Shown here piece after piece: positions 24,783 through 32,510 of a DNA stretch of 64,000 nt; within the stretch, counting starts at the first letter, position 1, and the number at the start of each line of letters is the position of its first letter. The notes beneath the pieces are model-generated. The model ran no database searches, was not told the origin of the DNA, and saw only the letters and a program-made list of their open reading frames with translations. The DNA comes from Zobellella endophytica. GTDB lineage: Bacteria > Pseudomonadota > Gammaproteobacteria > Enterobacterales > Aeromonadaceae. The position numbers were made by a program, and so were the translations under genes. The stretch lies in NCBI RefSeq assembly GCF_003012775.1, contig NZ_PXYG01000002.1, positions 248,001 to 312,000 of the forward strand, read 5' to 3'.

Positions 24783-26018
24783 TTACCGTATCTGCAGTAT
24801 GGTCTGCTGCAGGGTACTGTTGACCTCCAGTGCCCGGGAGTTGGCCTGGAAGTTGCGCTGGGCGGTGATCAGGTCGACCAGTTCACCGGTCAGGTTGGTG
24901 TTGGACTGCTCCAGCGACGCCACGCTGATCTTGCCCAGTACCCCGGTATTGGGTTGCCCGGCAACCGCCTCGCCGGACAACTGGGACTCCCGCCACTGGG
25001 TATCGCCGATCTGGGTCAGGCCCTGTTCGTTGGAGAAACGGGCCATGGCCACTATCCCCAGGGTTTCGGTGGTGCCGTTGCTGTACGTCGCCCTGACCGC
25101 CCCGTCGGTCCCCACGTCCACCTTGGTCAACCGCCCCACTGTGCTGCCATCCTGCTCAATAGCGGAGACTTCGAAGGGTGACGAGAACAGGGTGATTTCA
25201 TCAAACTGGACCGTGACCGCCTGAGCAGGGTCAGAGCCGTTGGTAAAGCCCAATGCCGCAGTAGTCAGTTCGGTCGGAAGCGGTGCGGTAACATTGCCAC
25301 TGGTATCGAAGGTCAGGGTTTCAGTCGCCGTCGCCACCGTTTCATCATCAACAAAAACCTGAACCTGCCATTCATTGGTATCGGTCTTGATGAAGTACTT
25401 GGTCAGGGTATGCGCCTCACCCAGTGAGTCATAGACAGTGGAAGAGGTGGAAGCATTGTAAGTGTCGGAATCACCGCGGCTAAAAGCCGCTGTCGGCTCC
25501 TCGGCGCCGGCCGGCAAGTTGATGCTCAGATTAACGTTTTCGGTCATCTGGGGCGCCCCGACCCGCTCAGGAATGCGCAGCGCCTGGGTGGAGTTCAGCG
25601 CCAGCCCCGCCGGCGTGCCATCGCTGTTGGCTTCGAACACCTGCAGGTAATTACCCTGGGAGTTGACCACGAAGCCCTGATCGTTCAGCTTGAAGGCGCC
25701 GGCCCGGCTATAGGTGCGATCCAGGGATCCCAGTTCATTGGACATTACAAAGAAGCCGCTGCCGTTGATCGCCATGTCCAGCGAATTGTTGGTGAATTGC
25801 AGGGCTCCCTGATGAAATTGCTGGGCCACCGCCGCCGTTTGCACGCCGCTGCCCGACTGGGTCTTGGTGTTGGCAAAAATAGAGTTGGCATAAACGTCGG
25901 CAAACTCGGCCCGGGACTCCTTGAAACCGATGGTATTGACGTTGGCGATGTTGTTGGCGGTGACATCCAGATCTTTCTGGGCTGCGTTGACACCACTCAG
26001 GGCAATAGTGAAAGACAT
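24783..26018 (-). CDS. flgE: Flagellar hook protein FlgE
   Basis: FlgE is the hook subunit. The 411-residue protein starts MSFTIALSGVNAAQKDLDVTANNIANVNTIGFKESRAEF, with the rod/hook N-terminal motif, and ends SLEQSNTNLTGELVDLITAQRNFQANSRALEVNSTLQQTILQ (C-terminal helix). The central FlgE D2 domain lies at about 180-300. Length is close to the 402-residue enteric protein. It starts 11 bases after flgD and is followed by a strong terminator. Confidence 0.96.
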   Translation of the reverse strand: MSFTIALSGVNAAQKDLDVTANNIANVNTIGFKESRAEFADVYANSIFANTKTQSGSGVQTAAVAQQFHQGALQFTNNSLDMAINGSGFFVMSNELGSLDRTYSRAGAFKLNDQGFVVNSQGNYLQVFEANSDGTPAGLALNSTQALRIPERVGAPQMTENVNLSINLPAGAEEPTAAFSRGDSDTYNASTSSTVYDSLGEAHTLTKYFIKTDTNEWQVQVFVDDETVATATETLTFDTSGNVTAPLPTELTTAALGFTNGSDPAQAVTVQFDEITLFSSPFEVSAIEQDGSTVGRLTKVDVGTDGAVRATYSNGTTETLGIVAMARFSNEQGLTQIGDTQWRESQLSGEAVAGQPNTGVLGKISVASLEQSNTNLTGELVDLITAQRNFQANSRALEVNSTLQQTILQIR

Positions 26019-26029
26019 GTCGTTACTCC

Positions 26030-26728
26030 TTACCCAACCTTGCGGCTGGCGATTTCCAAGACCTGATTCAGCGGCAAGCCGCCTAAACCGGATAAATTGA
26101 CCAGGGTCGGGCTCTCGGCACTGCCCAGCGTCACGCTGTCCACCCTGGCAAAGGCCAGGGCGTTGAGATCTTCGCGCTGATTGCCGATGAGACCATTCAC
26201 CCTGATCTTGTAACGGCCCGTGGGTGCCGGCTGTCCGCCGTTGTCCAGGCCATCCCAGCTAAAGGGCACATTGCCACGCTGGGGACCTTCCAGGGTAATG
26301 TCCCGGACCAGCTGCCCCTTTTCGTCTTCGATGCGGATACGGACGTTATCCGCCCCCTCACCGGTGACGGCGATGGCATCCATCGCCTCGGTGCCGTCCC
26401 AGTAGGTCAGATCGCTGGGCACCAGCACCTTCTGCCCCACCAGGCTGGAGGCCTGTAGCGCCTGGTTGGAGGTCATCACCTCGTTCAGGCCGCTCAACTG
26501 TGCCGTCATGTTGTTGATGCCGTCGGCGGTGGAAAAAGACGTCATCTGGGAGATCATCTGCGAGTTGTCGGCCGGCTTGAAGGGATCCTGATAGGCCAGT
26601 TGCTGGGTCAGCAGGGCGAAAAAATCCTCCTGATCCAACTGGGCCTTGCTGTTGTCCGCCGCCTTGTCCGCCGGGCTCTGCTCCCCGGGCCACTTGAGGC
26701 CGTTGAGATAATCGTTATTGACCTGCAT
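26030..26728 (-). CDS. flgD: Hook assembly scaffold protein FlgD
   Basis: FlgD is the transient hook cap that guides FlgE assembly. The 232-residue protein has the FlgD N-terminal motif LDQEDFFALLTQQLAYQDPFKPADNSQMISQM and a FLG-like Ig/tudor C-terminal part (NVPFSWDGLDNGGQPAPTGRYKIRV). It lies between flgC and flgE with short gaps. Length is normal. Confidence 0.96.
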   Translation of the reverse strand: MQVNNDYLNGLKWPGEQSPADKAADNSKAQLDQEDFFALLTQQLAYQDPFKPADNSQMISQMTSFSTADGINNMTAQLSGLNEVMTSNQALQASSLVGQKVLVPSDLTYWDGTEAMDAIAVTGEGADNVRIRIEDEKGQLVRDITLEGPQRGNVPFSWDGLDNGGQPAPTGRYKIRVNGLIGNQREDLNALAFARVDSVTLGSAESPTLVNLSGLGGLPLNQVLEIASRKVG

Positions 26729-26734
26729 CCGTCC

Positions 26735-27154
26735 TTACCCCTTGCCCAGGCGCAGGGTCTGCTGCAGCATCTGCTTGGCGGCGTCGGCCACCTGCACATT
26801 GGTCTGGTAATTGCGCGAGGCACTGAGCATATCGGTCATCTCCTCTACCACATTGACGTTGGGCTTGTAGATAAAGCCTTCCGCGTCCGCCATCGGATGA
26901 TCGGGGCGAAACTCTTTCTGCAATGGTTTGTTGGTCTCGACGATGCCCATGATTTTGACGCCGACGCTTTCCTGACGGTCCGACAGCGCCTGGTCCAGGT
27001 CGGCGGCAAAGACCGGCTTGCGCGCGCGGTAGGTCTCGTTGATGCTGGAGCTGACGCTGTCGGCGTTGGCCAGGTTGCTGGCGGTGGTGTTCAGGCGCAC
27101 CGACTGGGCGCTCAGGGCACTGCCGGATATATCAAATACCTTGAAAAGGCTCAC
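26735..27154 (-). CDS. flgC: Proximal rod protein FlgC
   Basis: FlgC is a proximal rod subunit. The 139-residue protein starts [34 protein letters not shown], and its C-terminus has [37 protein letters not shown], both standard. The ATG overlaps the flgB stop by 4 bases, so translation is coupled. Confidence 0.96.
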   Translation of the reverse strand: MSLFKVFDISGSALSAQSVRLNTTASNLANADSVSSSINETYRARKPVFAADLDQALSDRQESVGVKIMGIVETNKPLQKEFRPDHPMADAEGFIYKPNVNVVEEMTDMLSASRNYQTNVQVADAAKQMLQQTLRLGKG

Positions 27155-27552
27155 ATCGAGTCTCCTTTTATGGCCTTCATCAAGCCGCTGATCTTGCTGT
27201 TGAGAAATTCCAGGGAGGCCTGATACTGCAGGGCGTTTTCCATGTAACCGTTGCGCTCGGCCTGCACATCCACGGTGTTACCGTCGCCGGTATCGGGCTG
27301 GGTCGGTACCCGATATTGCACGGTGCCGGGGGGGGCAAGCTCCACGGCAAAATGTTGCATGTGGGTGCGATTCAGGGAAAAGTTCTGGTTGTTCTGGGCC
27401 TGGCTGAGCGCCGCCTGGAAGTCCATGTCTTTCGCCTTGTAGCCCGGGGTATCGGCATTGGCCAGGTTGCCGGCCAGCAATTCGGCACGCTCGGAGCGCG
27501 CGACCAGCGCATGCTGGTGCACACCGAATGCCTTGTCGAACGATATCGCCAC
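27151..27552 (-). CDS. flgB: Proximal rod protein FlgB
   Basis: FlgB is a proximal rod subunit and first gene of the flgBCDE operon. Core motifs are [29 protein letters not shown] and the C-terminal [17 protein letters not shown]. The frame can be opened at 27558, but a GTG at 27552 gives [13 protein letters not shown] and stands 5 bases after a perfect AGGAGG, so I choose it (133 residues). A perfect sigma-54 element lies at 27605-27620. Confidence 0.94.
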   Translation of the reverse strand: MAISFDKAFGVHQHALVARSERAELLAGNLANADTPGYKAKDMDFQAALSQAQNNQNFSLNRTHMQHFAVELAPPGTVQYRVPTQPDTGDGNTVDVQAERNGYMENALQYQASLEFLNSKISGLMKAIKGDSM

Positions 27553-27604
27553 ACACACCTCCTGCCTGATGCTGACTTAGGCCCGTTGCCAGTGCCTAAA
27601 CAAA

Positions 27605-27620
27605 AGCAAAATATGTGCCA
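27605..27620 (-). promoter_or_regulatory. Sigma-54 promoter of flgB operon
   Basis: The reverse strand reads TGGCAC-N5-TTGCT, a perfect -24/-12 element, about 53 bases before the flgB start. It lies 8 bases from the cheR stop. Confidence 0.92.
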
Positions 27621-27627
27621 ATCAGGG

Positions 27628-28449
27628 CTATTTAAGACGGTAGATAATGCCGGGGCTGCAGCGGATCATCTCGAAGCGATCGGACAGGCCGGTCAGGGAT
27701 TCGGACGCCCCCAGCAGCAGGTAGCCGCCGGAATTAAGGGCGCCGGCAAACTGGTTGAGGATCTTGGATTTATTTTCAGGAGAGAAGTAAATCAATACGT
27801 TACGGCAGAATATCAGGTCGAACTTGCCCAGTACGCCGTAGCCGTCGAGCAAGTTGAAAGGGCGAAAGTTCACCATGTTGCGTACCCTCGGCTGCAGCTG
27901 CATCTTGCCATCGGTCAGCGGCGTAAAAAACTGGCTCCGGCGCTCGGGCGATAGACCGCGCGCCAGGGACAGGCTGTCGTAGATGCCGGCCTTGCTCATT
28001 TCCAGCATGTTGCTGGAAATGTCGGTGGCAAGAATTTGCAGCCCCGGCAAGGAGCCCGGCCGCCGGGCCTGGTACTCCAGGGCGGTCATGGCGATGGAAT
28101 AGGGCTCCTGACCGGAAGAGCAGGCCGCCGACCAGATTTTCAGGCCCTTGCCGGGCCGGGCCAGTTCGGGAAAGAGCCGCTCGGCGAGCAGGGTGAAAGG
28201 GTAGACATCCCGGAACCACAGGGTTTCATTGGTGGTCATGGCATCGATGACCGCGGTTTTCAGCTCCCGCTCCCGCACCAACATGGAACGGCCGAGCAGC
28301 TCGCCCAGCGATTCGATGCCAAAGCGATTCAGCAATGGCGACAGCCGGCTTTTCACCAGATATTGCTTGCTCTCCCCCAGCACGATGCCGGTATGGGTTT
28401 CGAGAAACTGGCAAAACGCCTTGTACTGCTCGTCGGTGAAGTTTTTCAT
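27628..28449 (-). CDS. cheR: Chemotaxis protein methyltransferase CheR
   Basis: CheR uses SAM to methylate glutamates of chemoreceptors for adaptation. The 273-residue protein has the CheR N-terminal helical domain (ending TTNETLWFRDVYPF near residue 78), the SAM-binding loop SAACSSGQEPYSIAM and the active-region segments FDLIFCRNVLIYFSPENK and GGYLLLGASESL. There is no C-terminal NWETF-binding beta-subdomain anomaly visible. It lies 19 bases after cheV, sharing the cheV promoter; cheV-cheR before flgB is the Vibrio/Aeromonas order. Confidence 0.95.
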   Translation of the reverse strand: MKNFTDEQYKAFCQFLETHTGIVLGESKQYLVKSRLSPLLNRFGIESLGELLGRSMLVRERELKTAVIDAMTTNETLWFRDVYPFTLLAERLFPELARPGKGLKIWSAACSSGQEPYSIAMTALEYQARRPGSLPGLQILATDISSNMLEMSKAGIYDSLSLARGLSPERRSQFFTPLTDGKMQLQPRVRNMVNFRPFNLLDGYGVLGKFDLIFCRNVLIYFSPENKSKILNQFAGALNSGGYLLLGASESLTGLSDRFEMIRCSPGIIYRLK

Positions 28450-28468
28450 CCGCAGAATTCACGCCTCA

Positions 28469-29383
28469 TCACAGGGCACTTTTAACGGCCGAGGCCAGCT
28501 CATCGGGTTGAAACTTGGCAATGAAATTGTTGGCCCCCACCTTTTCCACCAGCGCCTTGTTGAAGACTCCGCTCAGGGAGGTGTGCAGGATCACGTGCAG
28601 GTCCCGGAGCTTGGCGTCGCTGCGGATCTCGGCGGTCAGGGTATAGCCGTCCATCTCGGGCATTTCCACATCGGAAATCACCATCGACAACTGCTCGGTA
28701 ATGGGGCCCTCGCCGGCCATCTCCCGCAGCTTGTTCAGCGCCTGGCGGCCATTTTCCGTCACGATGCATTCCATCCCGATGGAGGCGATGGCCTTTTGTA
28801 TCTGCCGGCGGGCCACCGAGGAGTCGTCGGCGATCAGGATCGGCTTGTGCTGGCCCTGCTCCAGGTGGGAGAGCTGCTCGACGATATCCGCATTGACCCG
28901 GGTGCTGGCGGGGGAGATTTCGTCCAGGATTTTTTCCACATCAAGGATCTCGACCAGCTCGCCGTCTATCTCGGTGACCGCCGTCATGTAATTCAGGCGG
29001 CCGGCTCCCTTGGGCGGCGGCAGTATCGACTCCCAGTTGACGTTGATGATCCGCTCCACCGAATTGACCAGGAACCCCTGCACCGAGCGGTTGTATTCGG
29101 AGATGATGGCGAAGCAGTTGTCGGTCAGCTCGGTGGGCCTGCCGCCCATGGCCTTGCTCAGGTCGATGATGGAGATGGTCTGTCCGCGGATGCTGGCCAC
29201 ACCCTTGATCACCGGATGGCGCTGGGGCAGGGCGGTTAATGCCGGGCACTGCAGTACTTCCTTGACCTTGAACACGTTGATGCCAAATCTTTGACGGCCG
29301 TTAAGTTTGAATAGCAACAGTTCGAGCCGGTTCTGGCCGACGAGCTGTGTTCTTTGGTTTACCGAGTCGAGTATCCCCGCCAT
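28469..29383 (-). CDS. cheV: Chemotaxis coupling protein CheV
   Basis: CheV is a CheW domain fused to a response-regulator domain; it couples receptors to CheA and buffers phosphate. Residues about 20-155 are the CheW-like part (ELLLFKLNGRQRFGINVFKVKEVLQ, TVSIIDLSKAMGG). Residues about 175-300 are a receiver domain with ILIADDSSVARRQI, the phospho-acceptor region MVISDVEMPEMDGYTL and the KFQPDELA end. Length 304 is normal. Its perfect sigma-28 promoter (29493-29519) sits about 110 bases upstream, overlapping the flgA start on the other strand. Confidence 0.95.
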   Translation of the reverse strand: MAGILDSVNQRTQLVGQNRLELLLFKLNGRQRFGINVFKVKEVLQCPALTALPQRHPVIKGVASIRGQTISIIDLSKAMGGRPTELTDNCFAIISEYNRSVQGFLVNSVERIINVNWESILPPPKGAGRLNYMTAVTEIDGELVEILDVEKILDEISPASTRVNADIVEQLSHLEQGQHKPILIADDSSVARRQIQKAIASIGMECIVTENGRQALNKLREMAGEGPITEQLSMVISDVEMPEMDGYTLTAEIRSDAKLRDLHVILHTSLSGVFNKALVEKVGANNFIAKFQPDELASAVKSAL

Positions 29384-29405
29384 TCCAGTGTCTCCATTTA
29401 CGTCG

Positions 29406-29421
29406 TGGCATGCTTTATGCT
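29406..29421 (+). promoter_or_regulatory. Sigma-54-like promoter of flgA
   Basis: Reads TGGCAT-N5-ATGCT, spacing exact, one mismatch in each box. It lies about 90 bases before the flgA ATG, inside the predicted 5' leader of the divergent cheV mRNA. Confidence 0.65.
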
Positions 29422-29492
29422 TGAATTTATCGATGCGCTGTTAGCTTAGCATCCGTGTGGATTAAGCGCCATAAGTGGCCAGCTTACGTTCT

Positions 29493-29519
29493 TTATCGGC
29501 GATGAGGTAGTGATGTTTA
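29493..29519 (-). promoter_or_regulatory. Sigma-28 promoter of cheV-cheR
   Basis: The reverse strand reads TAAA-N15-GCCGATAA, a perfect FliA consensus. The -35 box lies inside the first codons of flgA on the other strand, so flgA and cheV transcripts would overlap. Confidence 0.88.
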
Positions 29520-30214
29520 ACGGTATTTTCCCGCCCTGCAAAGCATGGCTGGGGCTCCTGTTGGCGGCCGCCGCGCCCGCCCAGGCCCAGTCGTCGGTGC
29601 AGGACAGCATCCGCCACTATGCGGAAGATTATGTCCGGGACTTCGTGCCGGTGGCCGAGCACGACCGGCTGGAAGTGGCCGCGGCCAGCATCGATACCCG
29701 CCTGCCCCTGACCGAGTGCCTGGGCAAGCTCACCGCCGACATTCGCGGCGACGGCGAAGTACGGCGCAACACCCATGTTTACCTGCAATGCCATGAGCAG
29801 CCCGGCTGGGAGCTGTTCGTGCCGGTACGGGTGAAAATTCTCAAGCCGGTGGTGACGGCGGCCGATCCGGTCGCCCGCAATACCCTGCTGCAGGCACAGC
29901 ACCTGCGGGTCGACTACCAGGACGAAGTGCTGCTGCGCGGCGATGTGTTCAGCGATCCCAACCAGCTTATCGGCACCCGCAACAAGCGGGATCTGCGTCC
30001 CGGCCAACCGATCCGCAGCAGCCAGCTGTGCGTGGTGTGCAAGGGCGACAAGGTGATGATCCTGGCCGAAACGGGGAGCCTGTCGATTAAAACCGAGGGC
30101 CTGGCCCAGGAAGACGGCTCGTTCAACGACAGTATCCGCATCCGCAACCTGAACTCCGGCCGCGAAATCAGTGCCCGGGTCACCGCCTCCGGCGTGGTGC
30201 GGGTCAGGCTGTAA
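29513..30214 (+). CDS. flgA: P-ring assembly chaperone FlgA
   Basis: FlgA is a periplasmic chaperone needed for FlgI P-ring assembly. The 233-residue protein has a signal peptide (LGLLLAAAAPAQAQ) and the SAF/ChapFlgA domain, with VFSDPNQLIGTRNKRDLRPGQPI and DSIRIRNLNSGREISARV near the C-terminus. The ATG at 29513 has GAGG 5 bases upstream; a GTG one codon earlier is also possible. The 234-residue frame is normal for the family. It is divergent from cheV and is followed by flgM, which has its own sigma-28 promoter. Confidence 0.94.
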   Translation: MFNGIFPPCKAWLGLLLAAAAPAQAQSSVQDSIRHYAEDYVRDFVPVAEHDRLEVAAASIDTRLPLTECLGKLTADIRGDGEVRRNTHVYLQCHEQPGWELFVPVRVKILKPVVTAADPVARNTLLQAQHLRVDYQDEVLLRGDVFSDPNQLIGTRNKRDLRPGQPIRSSQLCVVCKGDKVMILAETGSLSIKTEGLAQEDGSFNDSIRIRNLNSGREISARVTASGVVRVRL

Positions 30215-30221
30215 TTTCTGC

Positions 30222-30248
30222 TAAAGTTATCGCGGGCTGCGCCGATAC
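30222..30248 (+). promoter_or_regulatory. Sigma-28 promoter of flgMN
   Basis: Reads TAAA-N15-GCCGATAC, a near-perfect FliA site, 38 bases before the flgM ATG and directly behind flgA. It allows FlgM to be made in a late, FliA-dependent burst. Confidence 0.9.
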
Positions 30249-30285
30249 CGTGGGTAATGCAGCAGCAATTCAGGATTGGAACATC

Positions 30286-30603
30286 ATGGCTATCGACAAG
30301 TTACCCCCCGGGCTGACCGGCGGCGCCCAGACGGTGGGCGGCAATAAATACAAGGCTTCTCCCCAGGCCGAAAATGGCCAGGCGCCTGCTTCACCCCAGG
30401 CGAAGCAGGACTCGGTCAGCCTGACGCCGGAGGCGCAGCGGCTCACCAAGATGCAACAGTCGCTGGCCAGCGCACCGGCCCCGGACAACAGCGCCCGGCT
30501 GGAAGCGCTCAAAAAAGCAGTCAACGAGGGCAGCTACCAGGTTGACAGCGACCGGCTGGCCGCCAATATCGCCAACCTTGAACAGGATATCGAGACCCTA
30601 TAG
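30286..30603 (+). CDS. flgM: Anti-sigma-28 factor FlgM
   Basis: FlgM binds and holds FliA until the hook is complete, then is exported. The 105-residue protein is rich in Gln, Pro and Ser in its N-terminal half (disordered in the family). It ends with the FliA-binding helical region (ARLEALKKAVNEGSYQVDSDRLAANIANLEQDI). I use the ATG at 30286 rather than an upstream frame from 30250, because the sigma-28 promoter gives a start near 30255. It is followed after 2 bases by flgN. Confidence 0.94.
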   Translation: MAIDKLPPGLTGGAQTVGGNKYKASPQAENGQAPASPQAKQDSVSLTPEAQRLTKMQQSLASAPAPDNSARLEALKKAVNEGSYQVDSDRLAANIANLEQDIETL

Positions 30604-30605
30604 CA

Positions 30606-31019
30606 ATGACCCTGGATGAGCTGCTGAACCATCAACAATCCCAGCTCCAGCTACTGCTCGAGCTCACCGGGCAGGAGCTGGCGCTGCTCGTCAAGCGCAA
30701 GGCGCTGGAGCTCCCTCCCCTGACCGAGCGCAAGCAGGCCCTGCTGCTGGAGATCCAGGCCACCGACGGCCGCCTGTCGACCCATCCCGACCGCGCCCTG
30801 CTCAGCTCGACCCACGGCGCACAGGTAGCCGCCATCCGCGCCCTGCTGCGCGACTGCCAGGAGCAGAACCAGGTGGCGGAGCAGGTGCTCGAACAGTCCC
30901 TGGCCAGCACCCGCAAACTGGCCAACACCCTGAGCCGGCTGCATGAGCGGCAGAGCATGACCTACGACCAAAAGGGCCATACCAAGGGCATCAACAAGGG
31001 AGCCGGCTTCAAGGTCTGA
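30606..31019 (+). CDS. flgN: FlgK/FlgL export chaperone FlgN
   Basis: FlgN is the cytoplasmic chaperone for hook-associated proteins FlgK and FlgL. The 137-residue protein is almost wholly helical, with N-terminal LDELLNHQQSQLQLLLELTGQE and a long Gln/Leu-rich coiled-coil-like centre. Family sequence conservation is low, so the name rests on length, helix content and the flgM-flgN order with a 2-base gap. Confidence 0.9.
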   Translation: MTLDELLNHQQSQLQLLLELTGQELALLVKRKALELPPLTERKQALLLEIQATDGRLSTHPDRALLSSTHGAQVAAIRALLRDCQEQNQVAEQVLEQSLASTRKLANTLSRLHERQSMTYDQKGHTKGINKGAGFKV

Positions 31020-31066
31020 CTGCGGGGGCCGGGGAGTCAGCCACCAGTCCCTGGTGCCGGATTATC

Positions 31067-31471
31067 TCACTGTCCCCGGCGCAATTTCTGATAGGTCGCC
31101 AGATCCAGCTCCAGCTCGGTCACGTACATATCCCCGTCGGGATAGCTGTTCACCACCCGCGCGCCCCTGACCACGCCACGGCTGCTGCTGCTGACGGTGC
31201 CGTCCTGCAGGATATGGCTGTCGAGCCGGCTGGAGCTCGATATCATTACCCCCGCCAGCTGTTCCGACAGCTCCCGATAGGCGTCCATGCGGGAAGCCCG
31301 CATGGCGTGCAGCAGCTTTTGCTGATAATCGGCTGGCCGCTGCAGGCTGATGGGTGCATAGCCCACCGCCTGCAACTGCCGCGGGGAAGAAGAGGCCGCA
31401 AAAGGGCCACTGCCCTGGCCGGCGCAACCGCTCAGGGCCAACACCAGCAGGGCGACTAACTTATTTCGCAT
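31067..31471 (-). CDS. flgP: Flagellar outer-membrane lipoprotein FlgP
   Basis: FlgP forms the outer-membrane-associated disk around Vibrio polar flagella, together with FlgO and FlgT. The 134-residue protein has a lipoprotein signal (LVALLVLALSGC). The following repeat is typical: PISLQRPADYQQKLLHAMRASRMDAYRELSEQLAGVMISS. It overlaps flgO by 11 bases and is convergent with flgN. Function by family; role in this organism inferred. Confidence 0.92.
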   Translation of the reverse strand: MRNKLVALLVLALSGCAGQGSGPFAASSSPRQLQAVGYAPISLQRPADYQQKLLHAMRASRMDAYRELSEQLAGVMISSSSRLDSHILQDGTVSSSSRGVVRGARVVNSYPDGDMYVTELELDLATYQKLRRGQ

Positions 31472-32312
31472 ACCGGCTCCTTTGCTCCGGTGTCATGACC
31501 ACCTCAGGTCCCGCCAGCTTGGGTACACTGGATGCCAGGTACTCGGGCACAAACTGCTGAGAGCTGGCTACCAGGGAATTATCCCCCATTCTGACCAAGC
31601 GAGCATTCACCATACGACCTCCTGACGCCCGGGTAACGGTTCCATGTAACAGATAACGAGCGTCCAGATTGGTCGTCAGTTGACGATAGTCTCGACTGGC
31701 ACTGATATCTCCCTGGGGAGTAATCCGAATAAAGGGCAATGTTTTGAAATCAATCACCCTTAACCCATACTGATTGAGCTGAAACATCATGGACTCAGAC
31801 AAGAAGCGACTGAAACTATCTTGCGAGCGGTAATCTTCCTGATCGACAAAACCGCTCACCGCAATACCGGTGCTTCCATCCAGTCCATGCACGCTGGAAA
31901 GCAATTTATGTGCCATAGCCGAAATGTGTTGCTGTAACTGGGTCTGGCCACCGACGATCGACGGCCCCGCCGCCGGCAGGTAAACACTACGATCCCCGGC
32001 GCTCATACGCATGGGTATACCATCCAGAATATGACGAGGAGAGCGGTGATCCGGCACATAAAGCCGACCATCTTCATGCACTTTTTGTCGGACATTGCCA
32101 TAGGCGTTGTAATGGCCAACGTATCCTTGATGGGCGGTAGCTCGACCTTGCTCATAATAATGGGCCGCATGATCATGAGGCAGGTAGTGATGGATGGCAT
32201 CAAATCCATGGGCATGCGGGGAACCATCGACGCCTCTGTTCGAAGGCTGAGTGGTGGTGCTACTACAGGCGGTCAATCCCAACAAAAGTAAACAAAACAA
32301 TGGCCTCGACAT
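31461..32312 (-). CDS. flgO: Flagellar outer-membrane protein FlgO
   Basis: FlgO is an outer-membrane lipoprotein needed for sheathed or polar flagellum stability in Vibrio. The 283-residue precursor has a lipoprotein signal (LLLGLTACSS). The conserved part, residues about 120-270, has GIAVSGFVDQEDYRSQDSFSRFLSESMMFQLNQYGLRVIDF and ARYLLHGTVTRASGGRMVNARLV. Residues about 25-105 are a less usual His/Tyr-rich insert (HAHGFDAIHHYLPHDHAAHYY). The 5' leader holds a perfect sigma-28 promoter 50 bases upstream. Confidence 0.92.
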   Translation of the reverse strand: MSRPLFCLLLLGLTACSSTTTQPSNRGVDGSPHAHGFDAIHHYLPHDHAAHYYEQGRATAHQGYVGHYNAYGNVRQKVHEDGRLYVPDHRSPRHILDGIPMRMSAGDRSVYLPAAGPSIVGGQTQLQQHISAMAHKLLSSVHGLDGSTGIAVSGFVDQEDYRSQDSFSRFLSESMMFQLNQYGLRVIDFKTLPFIRITPQGDISASRDYRQLTTNLDARYLLHGTVTRASGGRMVNARLVRMGDNSLVASSQQFVPEYLASSVPKLAGPEVVMTPEQRSRYAK

Positions 32313-32361
32313 AGAGGGCTCCCTACTTCAATGTTAATAATTATGATTATTCCATCACCTG

Positions 32362-32388
32362 TTATCGGCGGCAGCGTTTGAATCTTTA
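32362..32388 (-). promoter_or_regulatory. Sigma-28 promoter of flgOP
   Basis: The reverse strand reads TAAA-N15-GCCGATAA, an exact match to the FliA consensus, ending 50 bases before the flgO ATG. The divergent flgT promoter is sigma-54. Confidence 0.92.
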
Positions 32389-32455
32389 TCGAATTCCACC
32401 GATTTAATTAGCACGGAGATCCCGGCGACATGTTGCCTTTTTGAACCCAGATCTC

Positions 32456-32471
32456 TGGCATATATATTGCC
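32456..32471 (+). promoter_or_regulatory. Sigma-54 promoter of flgT
   Basis: Reads TGGCAT-N5-TTGCC with exact spacing, 40 bases before the flgT GTG. The last base of each box deviates. Confidence 0.75.
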
Positions 32472-32510
32472 TAAACTTATCCACTCACATCGGCTCCAGG
32501 TTCCAATCAC

